Positions 32,063 through 43,108 of a stretch of DNA of 64,000 nucleotides are shown here, piece by piece. Position 1 is the stretch's first letter; every line of letters begins with the position of its first letter. The position numbers were made by a program, and so were the translations under genes. The notes beneath the pieces are model-generated. The model was not told where the DNA came from. It saw only the letters and a program-made list of their open reading frames with translations, and made no database searches. This DNA is from Diadophis punctatus similis (lineage: Eukaryota; Chordata; Lepidosauria; Squamata; Dipsadidae), in NCBI GenBank assembly GCA_023053685.1, contig JALIGW010000016.1, forward strand, positions 4,720,001-4,784,000, given 5' to 3'.

Positions 32063-32490
32063 CAGGGGTATCAAAATTGATTTCATTGAGGGTTGCAATC
32101 AGGGTTGTATTTGACCTCGGGGGGGCTGGGAGGCGTGGCCAGGGTGGGCATGGCCAGCTTGACGTCACTCAGGGGCGCCTGTCCTGGCCTGAGTACTCTG
32201 CCAGTGAAAATGGGCTCCCGAGCTCCGTTTTCGACTGCCACGGCCTCCTGCAGCCCTCTGCCAGTGAAAACGGAGTTCGGGAGGGCCGTGTGCAGTCCTC
32301 CCGAGCTCCGTTTTCACTGGCAGAGGGTTGCAGGAGGCCATGGCAGCTGAAAACGGAGCTTGGGCGCCCATTTTCGCTGGCAGAAGTACCGCGGACCAGT
32401 CCTTTGCGGTTTCCAGGGCGGCCCCATGGGCCAGATCTAAGTACCTTGTGGGCCAGATCCGGCCCCCGGGCTTTGAGTTTGACACCCCTG
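32063..32490. mobile_element. hAT MITE, family B
   Basis: Ends CAGGGGTATCAAAATTGA and GAGTTTGACACCCCTG. Exact duplication ATCTAATG (32055-32062 and 32491-32498). The interior has CTCTGCCAGTGAAAA modules repeated in both orientations, producing overlapping spurious frames. Confidence 0.92.
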
Positions 32491-32848
32491 ATCTAATGGG
32501 TCACAGGTTATTTAGACAGCCACAAAATGGATAGTGTAGAAAATCTGAAAATACAGAAATATATATGTAACTCTTAGCATTAACTGATGATTTATACTAT
32601 TTTGAATGAGCAATATCCGAACATCTAATGGACTCAAATACAAATCCATATTTTGGACGGGGACCCAAAATGGGAAACTGTGGAGTTCTGCCAAGTTCCT
32701 GATGGATTTTACTCAATATTTATTTTATTACTGAATAGCATCTCACAAGTTCAAAAACAATATTTATTTAATGATGGTGGTGGAAGAGGAGCAGTCATTT
32801 TGCTCCATAAGCAATCATTTTGTTTTCTATATGTTTTGTTTTCTGCTG

Positions 32849-33145
32849 CAGGGGTGGGCTTCAAAAATTTTAGCAAGGGGTTCTCTGCCCGGTTGCTGGG
32901 TGAATGTGGACATGGTGGGCGTGGCCTCCTGCACCACGGCGGGGGGGGGGGCATTTTTGTCCTCCCCGAGGCTCCGTGCGTGCCCTGCACTTACCTGCAT
33001 CCAAAACGGGCTGCGTGGGAACTCCTGGGAGGGGCGGAGCATGGTGGGTGGGGCCAGCAGTGGGATTTGGGAGTTCTCCAAACTGCACAGAATCTTAGCT
33101 AGAGGTTCTCCCGAACCCCTGCGAACCGCCAGCAGCCCACTCCTG
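32849..33145. mobile_element. hAT MITE, family C-like
   Basis: Ends CAGGGGTGGGCTTC and CAGCAGCCCACTCCTG. Flanks TTCTGCTG (32841-32848) and GTCTGCTG (33146-33153) match at 7 of 8. Confidence 0.75.
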
Positions 33146-33153
33146 GTCTGCTG

Positions 33154-33854
33154 TAAAAAAAAATGCAGTTCAAAACAGTTCCAAAAATCTTAAAATCTGT
33201 TTCTGACATATCACTTGAAAACTGAAAAGCTGTAGATTTTCCTGTCCACTTGAAAAAAAAGGAAGAAGGTCAGTCCTTCATTTTTATCTCTATTTATCCA
33301 AAATATTACTCTCTTTCTGATTTAATACAGGGAACTTTAATTATTTTCAGATCTTGTCCTTTAGGTTGAAACATCCATGGTTAATTTTACAGACATACAG
33401 CAATACTGCCCTCTTTTGGTGAGAGATAATATGTGCACCAAAAGCTAGTCAAACAATATCTGACATTAAAATAATGAATAAGTGAATCGATTTATCCTGT
33501 TCGTATCAACACAGAAATAAATCCCATCGAGTTTAACTTTACTTACCTTTAATGGCTGTGCACAGAACTTCAGCCTAAATCACTATCTCCTATCTTTGCA
33601 TCCAGTTCTTTATTGATATTAAATTAATTAAAATATAGTTACATGTATTATTCTTCCATCGTTTTTCTTTTTTGAAGCTAAAATTAAAATTCCCTTTCAT
33701 AAAAGAAAATGAAAATCATTTTCTGTAAATAAAATTTATAATTAAGTAAATATAGTTAGAGATATTGAGATGGGGTGCATCCAGAGCTCGGTGGGTGCCT
33801 GTGGCCTCAAAGGAGACCTCTCTGCTGAAGTGTTCAAATCTGGATTAATCTATG
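33154..33854. other. AT-rich spacer, no gene
   Basis: No recognised element. Confidence 0.5.
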
Positions 33855-33859
33855 GAAAG

Positions 33860-34101
33860 TGTTGTATTCTGACTGACCTCTAACTGAACTCTAACTTGTT
33901 ATGTTTAGCTGAACTCTAACTGAACTGTATGTTTTCACCCAGGTCCAGCGTTTGAATGCTCAAACGCTATTGGTTGTTGTGTCTGACAGCCCTCTGTAAA
34001 AGAGCTAGCTGTCAGACTGTGTTTTGCTGGTTGCTTGAGTGAGCTGAATAAAAGAGCTGTTCTGAAGTTTGTCTCTTGTGATCTTTGCCCACAATCTAAC
34101 A
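33860..34101 (+). mobile_element. Solo LTR, plus strand
   Basis: Begins TGTTGTATTCTGACTGACC and ends CCACAATCTAACA. The exact 5-bp duplication GAAAG lies at 33855-33859 and 34102-34106. It has the hairpin GTCTGACAG...CTGTCAGAC and a polyadenylation signal AATAAAAG at 34048. Same family as 2585-2862. The duplication length fits Gypsy or retroviral integration. Confidence 0.85.
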
Positions 34102-34239
34102 GAAAGAGCTCATCAAGCATCTTTTTGGAGGAAGCCTCACAAAACAAAATTTGTATCTAAAGTTTCTATTTCTCTGAAATTAATTCACAAAAAACAGCTT
34201 TCATTTTCTTAAGGAATCATTACATGTAGCCTTCCATTT

Positions 34240-34614
34240 TCAACAATTGAGCCCAAAATTTATGTTGCTAAGCGAGACAGTTAAGCAAATTTTGCTTCAT
34301 TTTACAACCTTTCTTGTTTAGCAGTTGTTAAGTAAATCACTGCAGCTGTTGAGTTAGTAACACGGTTGTTAAGTGAATCTTGCTTTCCCACTGACTTTGC
34401 TTATCAGAAGGACGCAAAAGGGGATCACATGACCCCAGGACACAGCAACAGTCGTAAATATGAGTCAGTTTCCAAGCGTCTGAATTTTGATCACGTGACC
34501 AGGGGGATGCTGCAATGGTCGTAAATGTGAAAAATGGTCAAAAGTCCCTTTTTTCCATGCCATTGTAACTTCGAATGGTCACTAAACAAAAGGTTGTAAG
34601 TTGAGGACTACTTG
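34240..34614. mobile_element. Tigger-like MITE, left end decayed
   Basis: CAATTGAGCCCAAAATTTAT, GATCACATGACCCCAGG and the right end AGTTGAGGACTACTTG match the family at 123-504. The left terminus is not clear. Confidence 0.65.
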
Positions 34615-34796
34615 TGTGAAACTTTAATTCTGGCACAACCTGTATTTCACAAAACAGAGAGCTTCTTCATTATTCTAAGTTTCATCCAAACATTCCCTGG
34701 AGCAGCCAACTTGCTTCTCGCCATTTCTCATTTTTTCTTCATCATATATCATTTTTCACCATGATAAAAACCAATCAGTAGATGGAGGATGCTGTG

Positions 34797-35036
34797 GCAA
34801 TAGCACTTAGACTTATAAACTGCTTCACAGTGCTTTACAGCCCTCTCTAAGTGGTTTACAGAGTCAGCATATTGCCCCCAACAATCTTGGGTCCTCATTT
34901 TACCCATCTTGAAAGAATGGAAGGCTGAGTCAATCTTGAGCCTGGTGAGATTCGAACTGCCGAACTGCAGGCAGCCGGCAGTCAGCAGAAGTAGCCTGCA
35001 GTACTGCATTTTAACCACTGCGCCACAGCGGCTCCT
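34797..35036 (-). mobile_element. tRNA-derived SINE, family S1 (minus)
   Basis: Tail GGCAATAGCACTTAGACTT on the left, tRNA-like head at the right (GCCGCTGTGGCGCAGTGGTT on the minus strand). Confidence 0.88.
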
Positions 35037-36326
35037 AGCAAAGAGAGGCCAGAAACAAACAAATAAACAAACAAGTATGGTGGTAAGATGTTATAATGCC
35101 TTTTCCTTAAGAAGTGGAAACACTTAGGAGCCAAGAGTTGAAACAAGATAACGTTCCCATCCAGAGAAAACCCTTTGCCCCAACATTCTGGCAGAAACAT
35201 TGCACATTGTGCTGGCAGTTAATCAGCTTATCTTGTTAAAACATCCCCAAGTCCCATAGTGTCATAAGGACACAGGGTTGTCGTTGATCTCAGAGCTGCT
35301 CTAGGTTGTTAATGGGTAAAAATATCAAATTGAAGATGCAGTATAAGATCACCTTTACAAAAGAATCTGTACTTCATTTTAAAAAGATATTGCATGAAAG
35401 ATATCAACAAAAAATTTACATACATATACTTAGTGCAATAATGTTACTATACAATTCGATTATTCAGAGGAATCTAATATAAGTCAAATAGAATTTCATT
35501 TTTAGATTATGACTGATGATAATGATCATTAAATCCAGAATTTAAAATGCTTAAAATGTTGAGGAAATTTATGATAAATCAAAAGCCACTTTAAAAAATT
35601 CCAAAAACAGGCTGCAATCTACAGACCAAAACTATTGTTAAATCTTATTCATATTCATTCAGCAAAGAAATAATTGCAAAAAATAGTCAATTTATTTCAA
35701 ATGTTGGGAAGAACTAGAACATTTACTTCTGGCATGAATCTTTTAAGATACTAGGTCACTGGCTGGGATCTTGCATTTTGAATAACAATTACGCAATTTT
35801 GTATTATCCTAATCTAGCATGTTGTATAAAACCATGATTTTTAAATTAATCATAATCATGCTAACAAGTGAATGGTCTGTTGATCTGTCACCAAACTACA
35901 TTTATAATGACATATTATTAATAGGGCTTTTTAGACTTCTGCTTTTTCTTTAGATGAGAGTTATCAATCTCCTTGTTGGAGGTTAATGTATTCTGTGTGT
36001 AGGTATGAATTTTCCTGAGAGTGGGAATTTAAGCTGAACAATGATTAGTCAAGCAGCTTTTATAACTACAACAAAAATGAGATGTATTTATAGGGACTAC
36101 ATTATAGCCACAAAGCCTATGTGACAAACTGTCATTCAGCCACATCTTCCTGCTGTGTGCTAATTTTGTTGATAGCAAGAAGCAAAGAATAGTTGGCTGT
36201 TAATTTAAATTCTCACAGGAATAGAAGGAGAGCTTACAGATATGGTTGGGGTGGGATTCTGGGGGGGGGGAAAGAACTGAAACAGAAAATTGGGATATGG
36301 CTGGTAATTAAAATAGACACCAATGC
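35037..36326. other. AT-rich, transposon-poor stretch; no gene
   Basis: After a short (AAAC)n-like run at 35055-35073 no repeat was recognised to 36326, and no coding signal was seen. Confidence 0.45.
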
Positions 36327-36334
36327 CTATTGAA

Positions 36335-37105
36335 CAGAGGCAGGTTCCTAATTTTTTTACTACCACTCTGTGGGCGTGGCTTATTTTGTGGGTGTGGCTT
36401 GCCAACCATGTGACTGGGTGGGCGTGGCTTCTCAGACTTCTGAAGGGAGGGGAACTGAGATAGGTCCTGCTGCCCATTCCACCTCCCCTCAGCAGCTCAA
36501 GAAGCCTCGAACGTGCAAAAATGCCTAGGATCATCACTGCGCGTTTATGGCTTCTCGGACTGCTGAAGGGAGAGGAACTGAGATAGGTCCTGCCACCCAT
36601 TCCCCCTCCCCTCAGCAGCTCGAGAAGCCTCAAACATGCGAAAATGCCTAGGATCATCACCGCATGTTCATGGCTTCTCGGACTGCTGAAGGGAGGGGAA
36701 CTGAGATAGGTCCTGCCGCCCCTTCCCCTTCCCCTCAGCAGCTCGAGAAGCCTCGAACGTGCGAAAATGCCTGGGATCATCACCGCGCGTTCGTGGCTTC
36801 TCGGACTGCTGAAGGGAAGGGAACGGAGATAGCTCCTGCCGCCCATTCTTTCAGCGTCTCACGCGCTCCCTCAGCCATCCTCCCCTGCTTGGACTCACTG
36901 TGGGGTAGGAAGGCAGCGCATGAGCAGTGCCGGAAATTTGGCTTCTGGGCATGCGCAAAAGAAATTGTTTTTTAAAAATTAACTTTTTTAAAAAAAAAAT
37001 GGCGGCACCCAGGCACCGGCAACTGACCGCACCGGTACTGTGACGTCACCAGCGGGCCGCTACCAGTACTATAGAGTGGACCGCACTGGTAGGAACCCAC
37101 CACTG
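36335..37105. mobile_element. hAT MITE, family C, with 123-bp tandem repeats
   Basis: Ends CAGAGGCAGGTTCC and GGTAGGAACCCACCACTG. Flanks CTATTGAA (36327-36334) and CTGTTGAA (37106-37113) match at 7 of 8. The interior is expanded by a 123-bp tandem array. Confidence 0.8.
36428..36845. repeat. 123-bp minisatellite, about 3.4 copies
   Basis: CTTCTC(A/G)GAC(T)(T/G)CTGAAGGG recurs at 36428, 36551, 36674 and 36797, exactly 123 bp apart. Because 123 is a multiple of three, a minus-strand frame stays open through the array (36205-36846); this is an artefact of the period. Confidence 0.9.
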
Positions 37106-37340
37106 CTGTTGAAGCTGAAATGTTAAAGTACTACATAAGCTGCTAAATCAGAATCAGACTGGGCTGTATATGCACTACTAAAGATAATTGTTGGACCCAA
37201 TCTGAAGAAGGATGTGAAAGACCAGAATAGGCAAGGGACAATGATAGACACAGAAGGCAGCTGGATCCAGTCAGAAATAGCCCAAGTGACAAGTTAGCAG
37301 CAAGTTAGATAGCCCTCACTTAGATAGCCCTCACTTGGGT

Positions 37341-37964
37341 CAGGGGTGTCAAACTCGATTTCTTTCTTTCTTTTTAAATTTTATTTATACATTTTGTTTC
37401 TTAAAAATACGTCAATTCTCATTAAACAGTGTATTGTCTGGATCTATTTGTTTATACAAAATAATAAAATACTGATAGTGATAATGATAATAATAATAAC
37501 AATCATAATAATGATACTAATGTTTGCTTATACTGTATATAATTAAATTCTTACATGATTTGTTTATACATATCAGTAATCTTTCATCCTCTAATTTCTA
37601 CTCCTTTTATCTATTCGATTTCATTGAGGGCGGCATCAGGGTTGTGTTTGACCCCAGGGTGGGCGTGGGCGGGGTGGGCATGGCCTGCTTGATGTCATTC
37701 GTGTTGGGGACACCTGTGGTGGCCTGAGTGCTCTGCCAGCGAAAACGGGCTCCTGAGCTCCGTTTCGGCTGCGACGGCCTCCTGCAACCCTCTGACAGCG
37801 AAAACAGAGCTCGGGAGGGCTGGCCACACACACACACCCAAGCTGTTTTCGCTGGCAGAAGCCCTGCGGGCTAGTCCTTCACTGTTTCCAGGGCGGCCCC
37901 GCGGGCCACATCTAAGCACCAATGGGCCAGATCCAGCCCCCAGGCCTTGAGTTTGACACCACTG
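37341..37964. mobile_element. hAT MITE, family B, with a retroposon inside
   Basis: Ends CAGGGGTGTCAAACTCGA and GAGTTTGACACCACTG. Flanks ACTTGGGT and ACTTAGGC match at 6 of 8. An AT-rich insertion at about 37358-37616 is flanked by TCGATTTC on both sides. Confidence 0.8.
37358..37616 (-). mobile_element. Retroposed LINE-like 3' fragment (minus)
   Basis: It starts with (TTTC)n-like pyrimidines (an A-rich tail on the minus strand), is AT-rich, and is bracketed by TCGATTTC. No protein motif was recognised; an L1-type 3' end is one possibility. Confidence 0.4.
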
Positions 37965-37972
37965 ACTTAGGC

Positions 37973-38718
37973 AGTTTAAAAGGGGGCTGCCCTAGTATCT
38001 GTTTCCCCACTCCCAGCACATTTTAAAAAGACTGGTAGTGTTTTCCTCTCCAGCAGCTGGTGATGTTGGGTGGGAGGGAAACACAACCACAATCTTTTGC
38101 CTTAAGCTGCCCTGCGCTAAAGCTATGAGCACTGAAAGACTTGTAAACCTTGCTGCTAAGAGTTCTATTCAATCAAAACGAAGGACAGAGAAAGGCATAC
38201 TGTACAGCCGTCAAGAACATCCATTCAGCTGATATATGACCTATGGTACTGTATATATTCACCGCTAGAGGTTGCCATAGATCTCTTCCCGGTAGAATAA
38301 ACTCCGTAGCACTTAGCATGCTGTACAGCTGACTGCTTTCCCTCTGCGGAAAGATTTCCAGTCTGCTGTGCAATCAGGCTGACAATGGAATAAACTTGCT
38401 CAAGCAAGATCTCAGATAACACATCACAAACACCCAGCACACGGAAGCAACATTATCCAATGCATTTCATTTTCCCTGTTCAGTATGGACCTACAAATGA
38501 ATGATAGAAAATTCAGGAAAAAAGGAAGACATTGTTATGCATGTAAATACAGCTGATCTCGGTACATGAGAAGAAATCTATATGGAGGCCAGCAACTGGA
38601 ATAAGAAAGATGTGGGCTTAGCTACCCAACATTGCAGATTCCATGATCCTTAATCTGGAGCATTTGCTATAATATATCAGGTGGCAACACTTCCCCCCAA
38701 GCAACCCCACTCCCAAGC
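37973..38718. other. No gene seen
   Basis: No element was recognised. Short frames on the minus strand lack motifs. Confidence 0.45.
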
Positions 38719-38726
38719 CTCCAGAG

Positions 38727-38861
38727 CAGGGGTCCCCAAACTTGGCAACTTTAAGACTTGTGGATTTCAACTCCCAGAATTCTCCAGCCAGCATAGCTGG
38801 CTGGAGAATTCTGGGAGTTGAAGTCCACAAGTCTTAAAGTTGCCACGTTTGAAGACCTCTG
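38727..38861. repeat. Hairpin MITE, family H
   Basis: A 135-bp palindrome from CAGGGGTCCCCAAACTTGG to GAAGACCTCTG. The exact 8-bp duplication CTCCAGAG (38719-38726 and 38862-38869) marks it as hAT-mobilised. Confidence 0.9.
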
Positions 38862-38878
38862 CTCCAGAGTGTTGCAGT

Positions 38879-39037
38879 TGTACCAATAAAGGAGAATATT
38901 TGTAGCTCAGGGTCAAAATTCATTAGCTAGGTAACATCATCAATGCTTGCAATACTAGCACTGATGATGTTACCTAGTTTGGGTAACAAAACGTCTGCAA
39001 GAAAACAACCAAGCTCAGAGAGCACCAAGGACCCCTC
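38879..39037. mobile_element. Penelope-like tails, head-to-head
   Basis: A perfect 9-bp duplication TGTTGCAGT (38870-38878 and 39038-39046) brackets opposed arms: GCTAGGTAACATCATCA on the left and TGATGATGTTACCTAG on the right, then AAAACGTCTGCAAGAAAAC and AAGCTCAGAGAGCACCAAGG. One insertion with inverted halves, as at 4912-6109. Confidence 0.6.
38961..38995 (+). ncRNA. Hammerhead-like motif (degenerate)
   Basis: CTGATGA box, stem GTTACC/GGTAAC, then CAAAACGTC where a hammerhead needs GAAA. The G-to-C change would inactivate it. Confidence 0.3.
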
Positions 39038-39249
39038 TGTTGCAGTCTCTATTCTCACAAAATGACTGCCATAGTGGTTGTGGACTCTTATAAAATAGTC
39101 ACATTCCAAAAGAAGTGAACACGTAGAGCTTGATTACTGCTTCAAAGAGATGGTGCCTCGGTGCACAGAAAGAGCAGATTGACCATTGATTTGAGCGCAA
39201 TCTTCCTGTCTCTTCAACTGCGGCATTGTGGCATCTAAAGCAATCAAAT

Positions 39250-39674
39250 CAGAGGTGGGTTCCTGCCGGAACTGCCCAGTGCGCAGCTCCGGTAGGGGGC
39301 GGCCGATTTCACAACCGCTCTGGAGCCCTCTCTGCCGGTCCACCCGGCGCGTCACCATTTTTTTTTTTGGTGATTTTGGGTCGATTTTGTTTCTGCGCAT
39401 GTGCAGAAGCAAAATCGCGCCAAAATCTTGTGAGGGGACGCGCGCGAGCGAGAGAGATATCAGTGAGATTTTGCCTCTGCGCATGCGCAGAAGCAAAATC
39501 GCGCTGAAATCTCTCACACGCACACGTCCCCTCGTGAGATTTTGGCGCAATTTTGATTCCGCGCATGCACAGAAGCAAAATCGCGTGAGGGGCGCGCGTA
39601 GTGAGCGCGAGCGCCCCCGAAGCGTGGAGATGCGCATGGCTCCGGCAGCGAGGTAAGTGAGCAACCCGCCCCTG
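39250..39674. mobile_element. hAT MITE, family C, modular interior
   Basis: Ends CAGAGGTGGGTTCCTGCCGG and GAGCAACCCGCCCCTG. Exact duplication AATCAAAT (39242-39249 and 39675-39682). The interior repeats TGCGCATGTGCAGAAGC / CAAAATCGCG modules three times, opening false frames on both strands. Confidence 0.9.
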
Positions 39675-39899
39675 AATCAAATGCTACTTGCAATGTCACA
39701 CTTTTGCTCCGCTGGGCACTAAAAAGGCTAAGCCGAGAGAAGGAAAAGGGCTTCAGGAAGGGGAAAGGAGAAAATGCATGAATCAGATGGACAGAAAGGC
39801 AGAAGGAATGCTGGAATGATGAACCTGCAAGAAAGGGGGAAGATTGAATGTACAGGGCTAGGGGAGGGTAAAGGGCATTTGGACATGATCATTCTAAAA

Positions 39900-40035
39900 C
39901 AGTGTTTCCCAACCTTGACAACTTGAAGATGTTTGGACTTCAACTCCCAGAATTCTCCAGCCAGCATTCGCTGGCTGGGGAATTCTGGGAGTTGAAGTCC
40001 AGACATCTTCAAGTTGCCAAGGTTGGGAAACACTG
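39900..40035. repeat. Hairpin MITE, family H
   Basis: A 136-bp palindrome CAGTGTTTCCCAACCTTG ... GGTTGGGAAACACTG. Exact duplication TTCTAAAA (39892-39899 and 40036-40043). Confidence 0.93.
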
Positions 40036-40076
40036 TTCTAAAACAAGCGAGAAGGAAACGAGAGGAAGAGCAAGAG

Positions 40077-40401
40077 TAGGGGTGTCAAACTCAATTTCAT
40101 TGAGGGCTGTATCACAGTTGTGTTTGACCTTGGGGGTGTGTGTGCGTGTGTGTGTCAAGGGTGGTCATGGCCAGCTCAACATCGCTCATCGAGGTTCTGT
40201 TTTTGGCCGTGATGGCCTCCTGCAGCCCTTTGCCAGCAAAAACGGAGCTTGGGGAGGCTGTGTGTAGCCTCCCCAAGCTCCATTTTCACTAGCAGAGGCC
40301 CGCAAGCTGGTCCTTCGCTGTTTCCAGGGCATGCCTGCGGGCCAGATCTAAGCACCTCGCGGGCTGGATACGGCCCGCGCGCCTTGAGTTTGACACCCTT
40401 G
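40077..40401. mobile_element. hAT MITE, family B
   Basis: TAGGGGTGTCAAACTCAA at the left and GAGTTTGACACCCTTG at the right. I could not find matching 8-bp flanks. Confidence 0.75.
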
Positions 40402-41889
40402 TCATGTAATGAATATTGTCAGTTGTATGTCTATGCAGGGTGATGCACCCCTATCTAATATTATGGTACATTGCAATACAGGCAGAACACGTGATATGAG
40501 TTGTACGCATGTGTGCATTCCTAAACCACCATTAATTCTTCTTCTGCCTTAGCTGTTGACCTGAACGGTCGTGTTACTCAGTAAAATGTAGTTTATTCAG
40601 GATTTATTGTTTTTGTACTGAAATAAATATTTTCTATTAGACTTTTAATCTTGGCTTTATTTCTAACTGTCTGAATTCCAAGAAAAGATCTAAATCGCCT
40701 CTATGAGATATTATTCTCACCCCAACAACCCTGAGCTAGAGGGAGCAAACATCTTTATACTTAACGATGATTCCCAAAGTGATGAACATTTTCAAAAGGA
40801 ATGCTACATGTCTAGCTTGCAACGAGGTTGCACCAGCAAAAGAGGTCAAGACAACCTTGGTATCCTGTATCACTCTCAGATTTTCTACTGTTATAAGGGC
40901 AGGAGAATGACCACAGCTGCATCGTCTGTATCAAAAGACGGCTGCAAAGGAATTCAATGTGAAATGTTATGCCAAGTCCCTAATTGGATGCTGAAATGTG
41001 TCTCCTGAGAAACCCCATTTCATTTCATCCCAGCCTTAGCCAGGAGACAGATGGTATTCTTGTACTTCTTCTAGGTCATCAGGAAATGCTTGCTGAGCCT
41101 CAGAATTTATGCCCAGTTACAACTGACTTTTACTGAGATTCTTGCTGCCAAGTTGTGCAAGGCTTGGTGACAAAAGGGAGATTCGGCCTAATGCACACAT
41201 CTGAACAGGAATCATCTGAGGTTTGCAATCACTAGTTGCTGCCAATTCTACAAGCAATGGCCACATCAGAGTTATTGCAGAAAGAAAGCAATAAAACATT
41301 ACGCTCAAGACATATTGCCAATAACTGGCATTGGATTCTGCAAGGCAGACAGACATTTTTAATATATCTTCGTCTCCTGGGACATGAGAATGTGCCTGTA
41401 GTGATTAAGAAGTTAAATGTGCTGTTTAATAAGAATATCAAAAAAGTTGGGAAGGGGTTGCCAATAAATCCCAAAGCACAGGAGCAGTTACACTCTGAAG
41501 AAACCTAATCAATCACGGTTCTAAAAACAGGTCTTGTAGCAGGTGAGCATTTGCCATCCATACAGTCATTCACGGCTAACTGCAGGGAGCAGAAAGAAGG
41601 AAGGCAAGTGGTGTCAGACGCATTACAAGAGTGTGGTACTTGTGATATTTTATGCAGTGACATCCTAAGGACCTTGACATCATGATGGCTTGTTCCAGAT
41701 ACTTACATGTCTTAATCTGAGGGCAAGAATGTTTATGGAAATCTTTTCTGAATTCCTTCCTTGATAATGACAATTAAAGGAAGCACGGGAGTATTAAGGA
41801 AGGGATTACTTTATTATAATATTATATCATTGTTACATGTTTTTATGGTTGTTACCTCAGCATCAATAGAGGGATAGCATCAAGATCAT
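40402..41889. other. No gene seen
   Basis: Two open frames (40703-41008 plus; 41236-41508 plus) have no recognisable motif and no splice or promoter context that I can support. Confidence 0.45.
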
Positions 41890-42428
41890 GAGAAGTGATA
41901 GCACTTCTCTGTACTGCACTGGTGAGGCCACAGTCCAGGGGTCAAATCCAGCAGGTTCTGACCAGTTCTGGAGAACCGGTAGCAGAAATTTTGAGTAGTC
42001 CGGAGAACCAGCAAATACCACTTCTGGCTGGCCCCAGAGTGGGGTGCGAATGGAGATTTTGCAATATCCTTCCCCCAGGAGTGGAGAGGGAATGGGGATT
42101 TTGCAGTATCCTTTCCCTGGAGTGGAAATGGAGATTTTGCAGTTTCCTTCCCCTGTGATGCCCAGCAAGCCACGCCTACCACACCACACCACGCCCACCA
42201 AGCCACGCCCACAGAACCGGTAGTAAAAAAAATTGGATTTCACCACTGGGCCACACTTGGAATACTGCGTCCAGTTCTGGTCTACAATACAAAAAAGATG
42301 CTGAGACCCTAGAAAGAGTGCAGATAAGAGCAACAAAAAAGATAAGGAGTCTAAAGGCTAAATTATATGATGAAGGGAGTTGGATTAGAAGATCTCCAAA
42401 GTTCATTCCACCCTATGATTCTATGTGA
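41890..42428 (+). mobile_element. CR1 3' fragment, plus, split by a MITE
   Basis: GTACTGCACTGGTGAGGCCA joins, after the MITE, GGCCACACTTGGAATACTGC and CCAGTTCTGGTCTACAATAC. It ends AGGGAGTTGGATTAGAAGAT...CCCTATGATTCTATG, the CR1 3' end. Confidence 0.85.
41936..42248. mobile_element. hAT MITE, family D, in CR1
   Basis: CAGGGGTCAAATCCAGCAGG to TTGGATTTCACCACTG. Flanks GGCCACAG (41926-41933) and GGCCACAC (42249-42256) match at 7 of 8, with two extra bases at the left junction. The interior has GGAGAACCGGTAGCAGAAAT and repeated GGAGATTTTGCA(A/G)TATCCTT units. Confidence 0.8.
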
Positions 42429-43084
42429 GGAATGACAGCCAAAAAGTGCTTTTCTATGTCCTTATGCAGTTGTTTGGAAACTTTTCTAAGGAAGAGGTCT
42501 TCAATAACCCTTGGAGCAGATGACTTCTGGTCTGTACATGGCCTATAGCCTTTTAAGGGTGGCAACCCTAGTAGATTTTATGGAGATAAAGGGTACCTTA
42601 ACTTTAAGACCTGCACTTTAATCCTTTAAAAAAATCCAGGTACCGGTAATTATTCTTGGAGTGTGAAGTTAAGGAACAATTAATGTGTGCATCAATTTCT
42701 CATTGGGACATCCACCTGATTTCATTCTTGATCCCAAAATTATCCCTACCTACACAAGATAATATAAATCAGAGGTAGACAACATTTCTACTGTTCAGGC
42801 TGCAAGAACATGACAATGAAATGATGTGACGACATTGAAATGAGCCAACATTTTTTTCTCCTTTTAACATGAACTAGATAGCTTTAAGTTAATAGAGGCT
42901 TTACAGAAATATTGTTGTTCTATAAAAATATTAATCAAGAAGCTTGCTGCCAAATTTCAGTGGTATGATCTTGGACGGAAGGATTTAAGAATAGCAAAAA
43001 TAGGGTGGGGCTTCGTGTAGCCCCACAGCTAAGCTGTTTCTATTACTGCACAAATCAAAGTTGTGGGAGTTCATTAGAATTCCT
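42429..43084. other. No gene seen
   Basis: No recognised element. Just before the next MITE a Tigger-like end fragment (TACAGATAGCCCTTGACGTA) lies at 43086-43105. Confidence 0.5.
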
Positions 43085-43108
43085 GTACAGATAGCCCTTG
43101 ACGTACAG

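Noticed and set aside
36205..36846. 213-residue repeat protein on the minus strand
   Set aside because: The frame is kept open by a tandem period of 123 bp inside a MITE; no start context or known domain.
37346..37727. Hydrophobic small proteins
   Set aside because: AT-rich retroposon sequence read as Ile/Leu/Phe; no signal or domain.
39134..39664. 176-residue minus-strand protein
   Set aside because: It covers a family C MITE with repeated modules; Cys/Met/Arg-rich content follows from CGCATGTGCAGAAG repeats.
40077..40401. 8-bp duplication for this family B MITE
   Set aside because: AGCAAGAG and TCATGTAA do not match, so the insertion cannot be bounded this way.
40703..41008. 101-residue plus-strand gene or exon
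   Set aside because: Cys residues occur but do not form a known finger or disulfide pattern.
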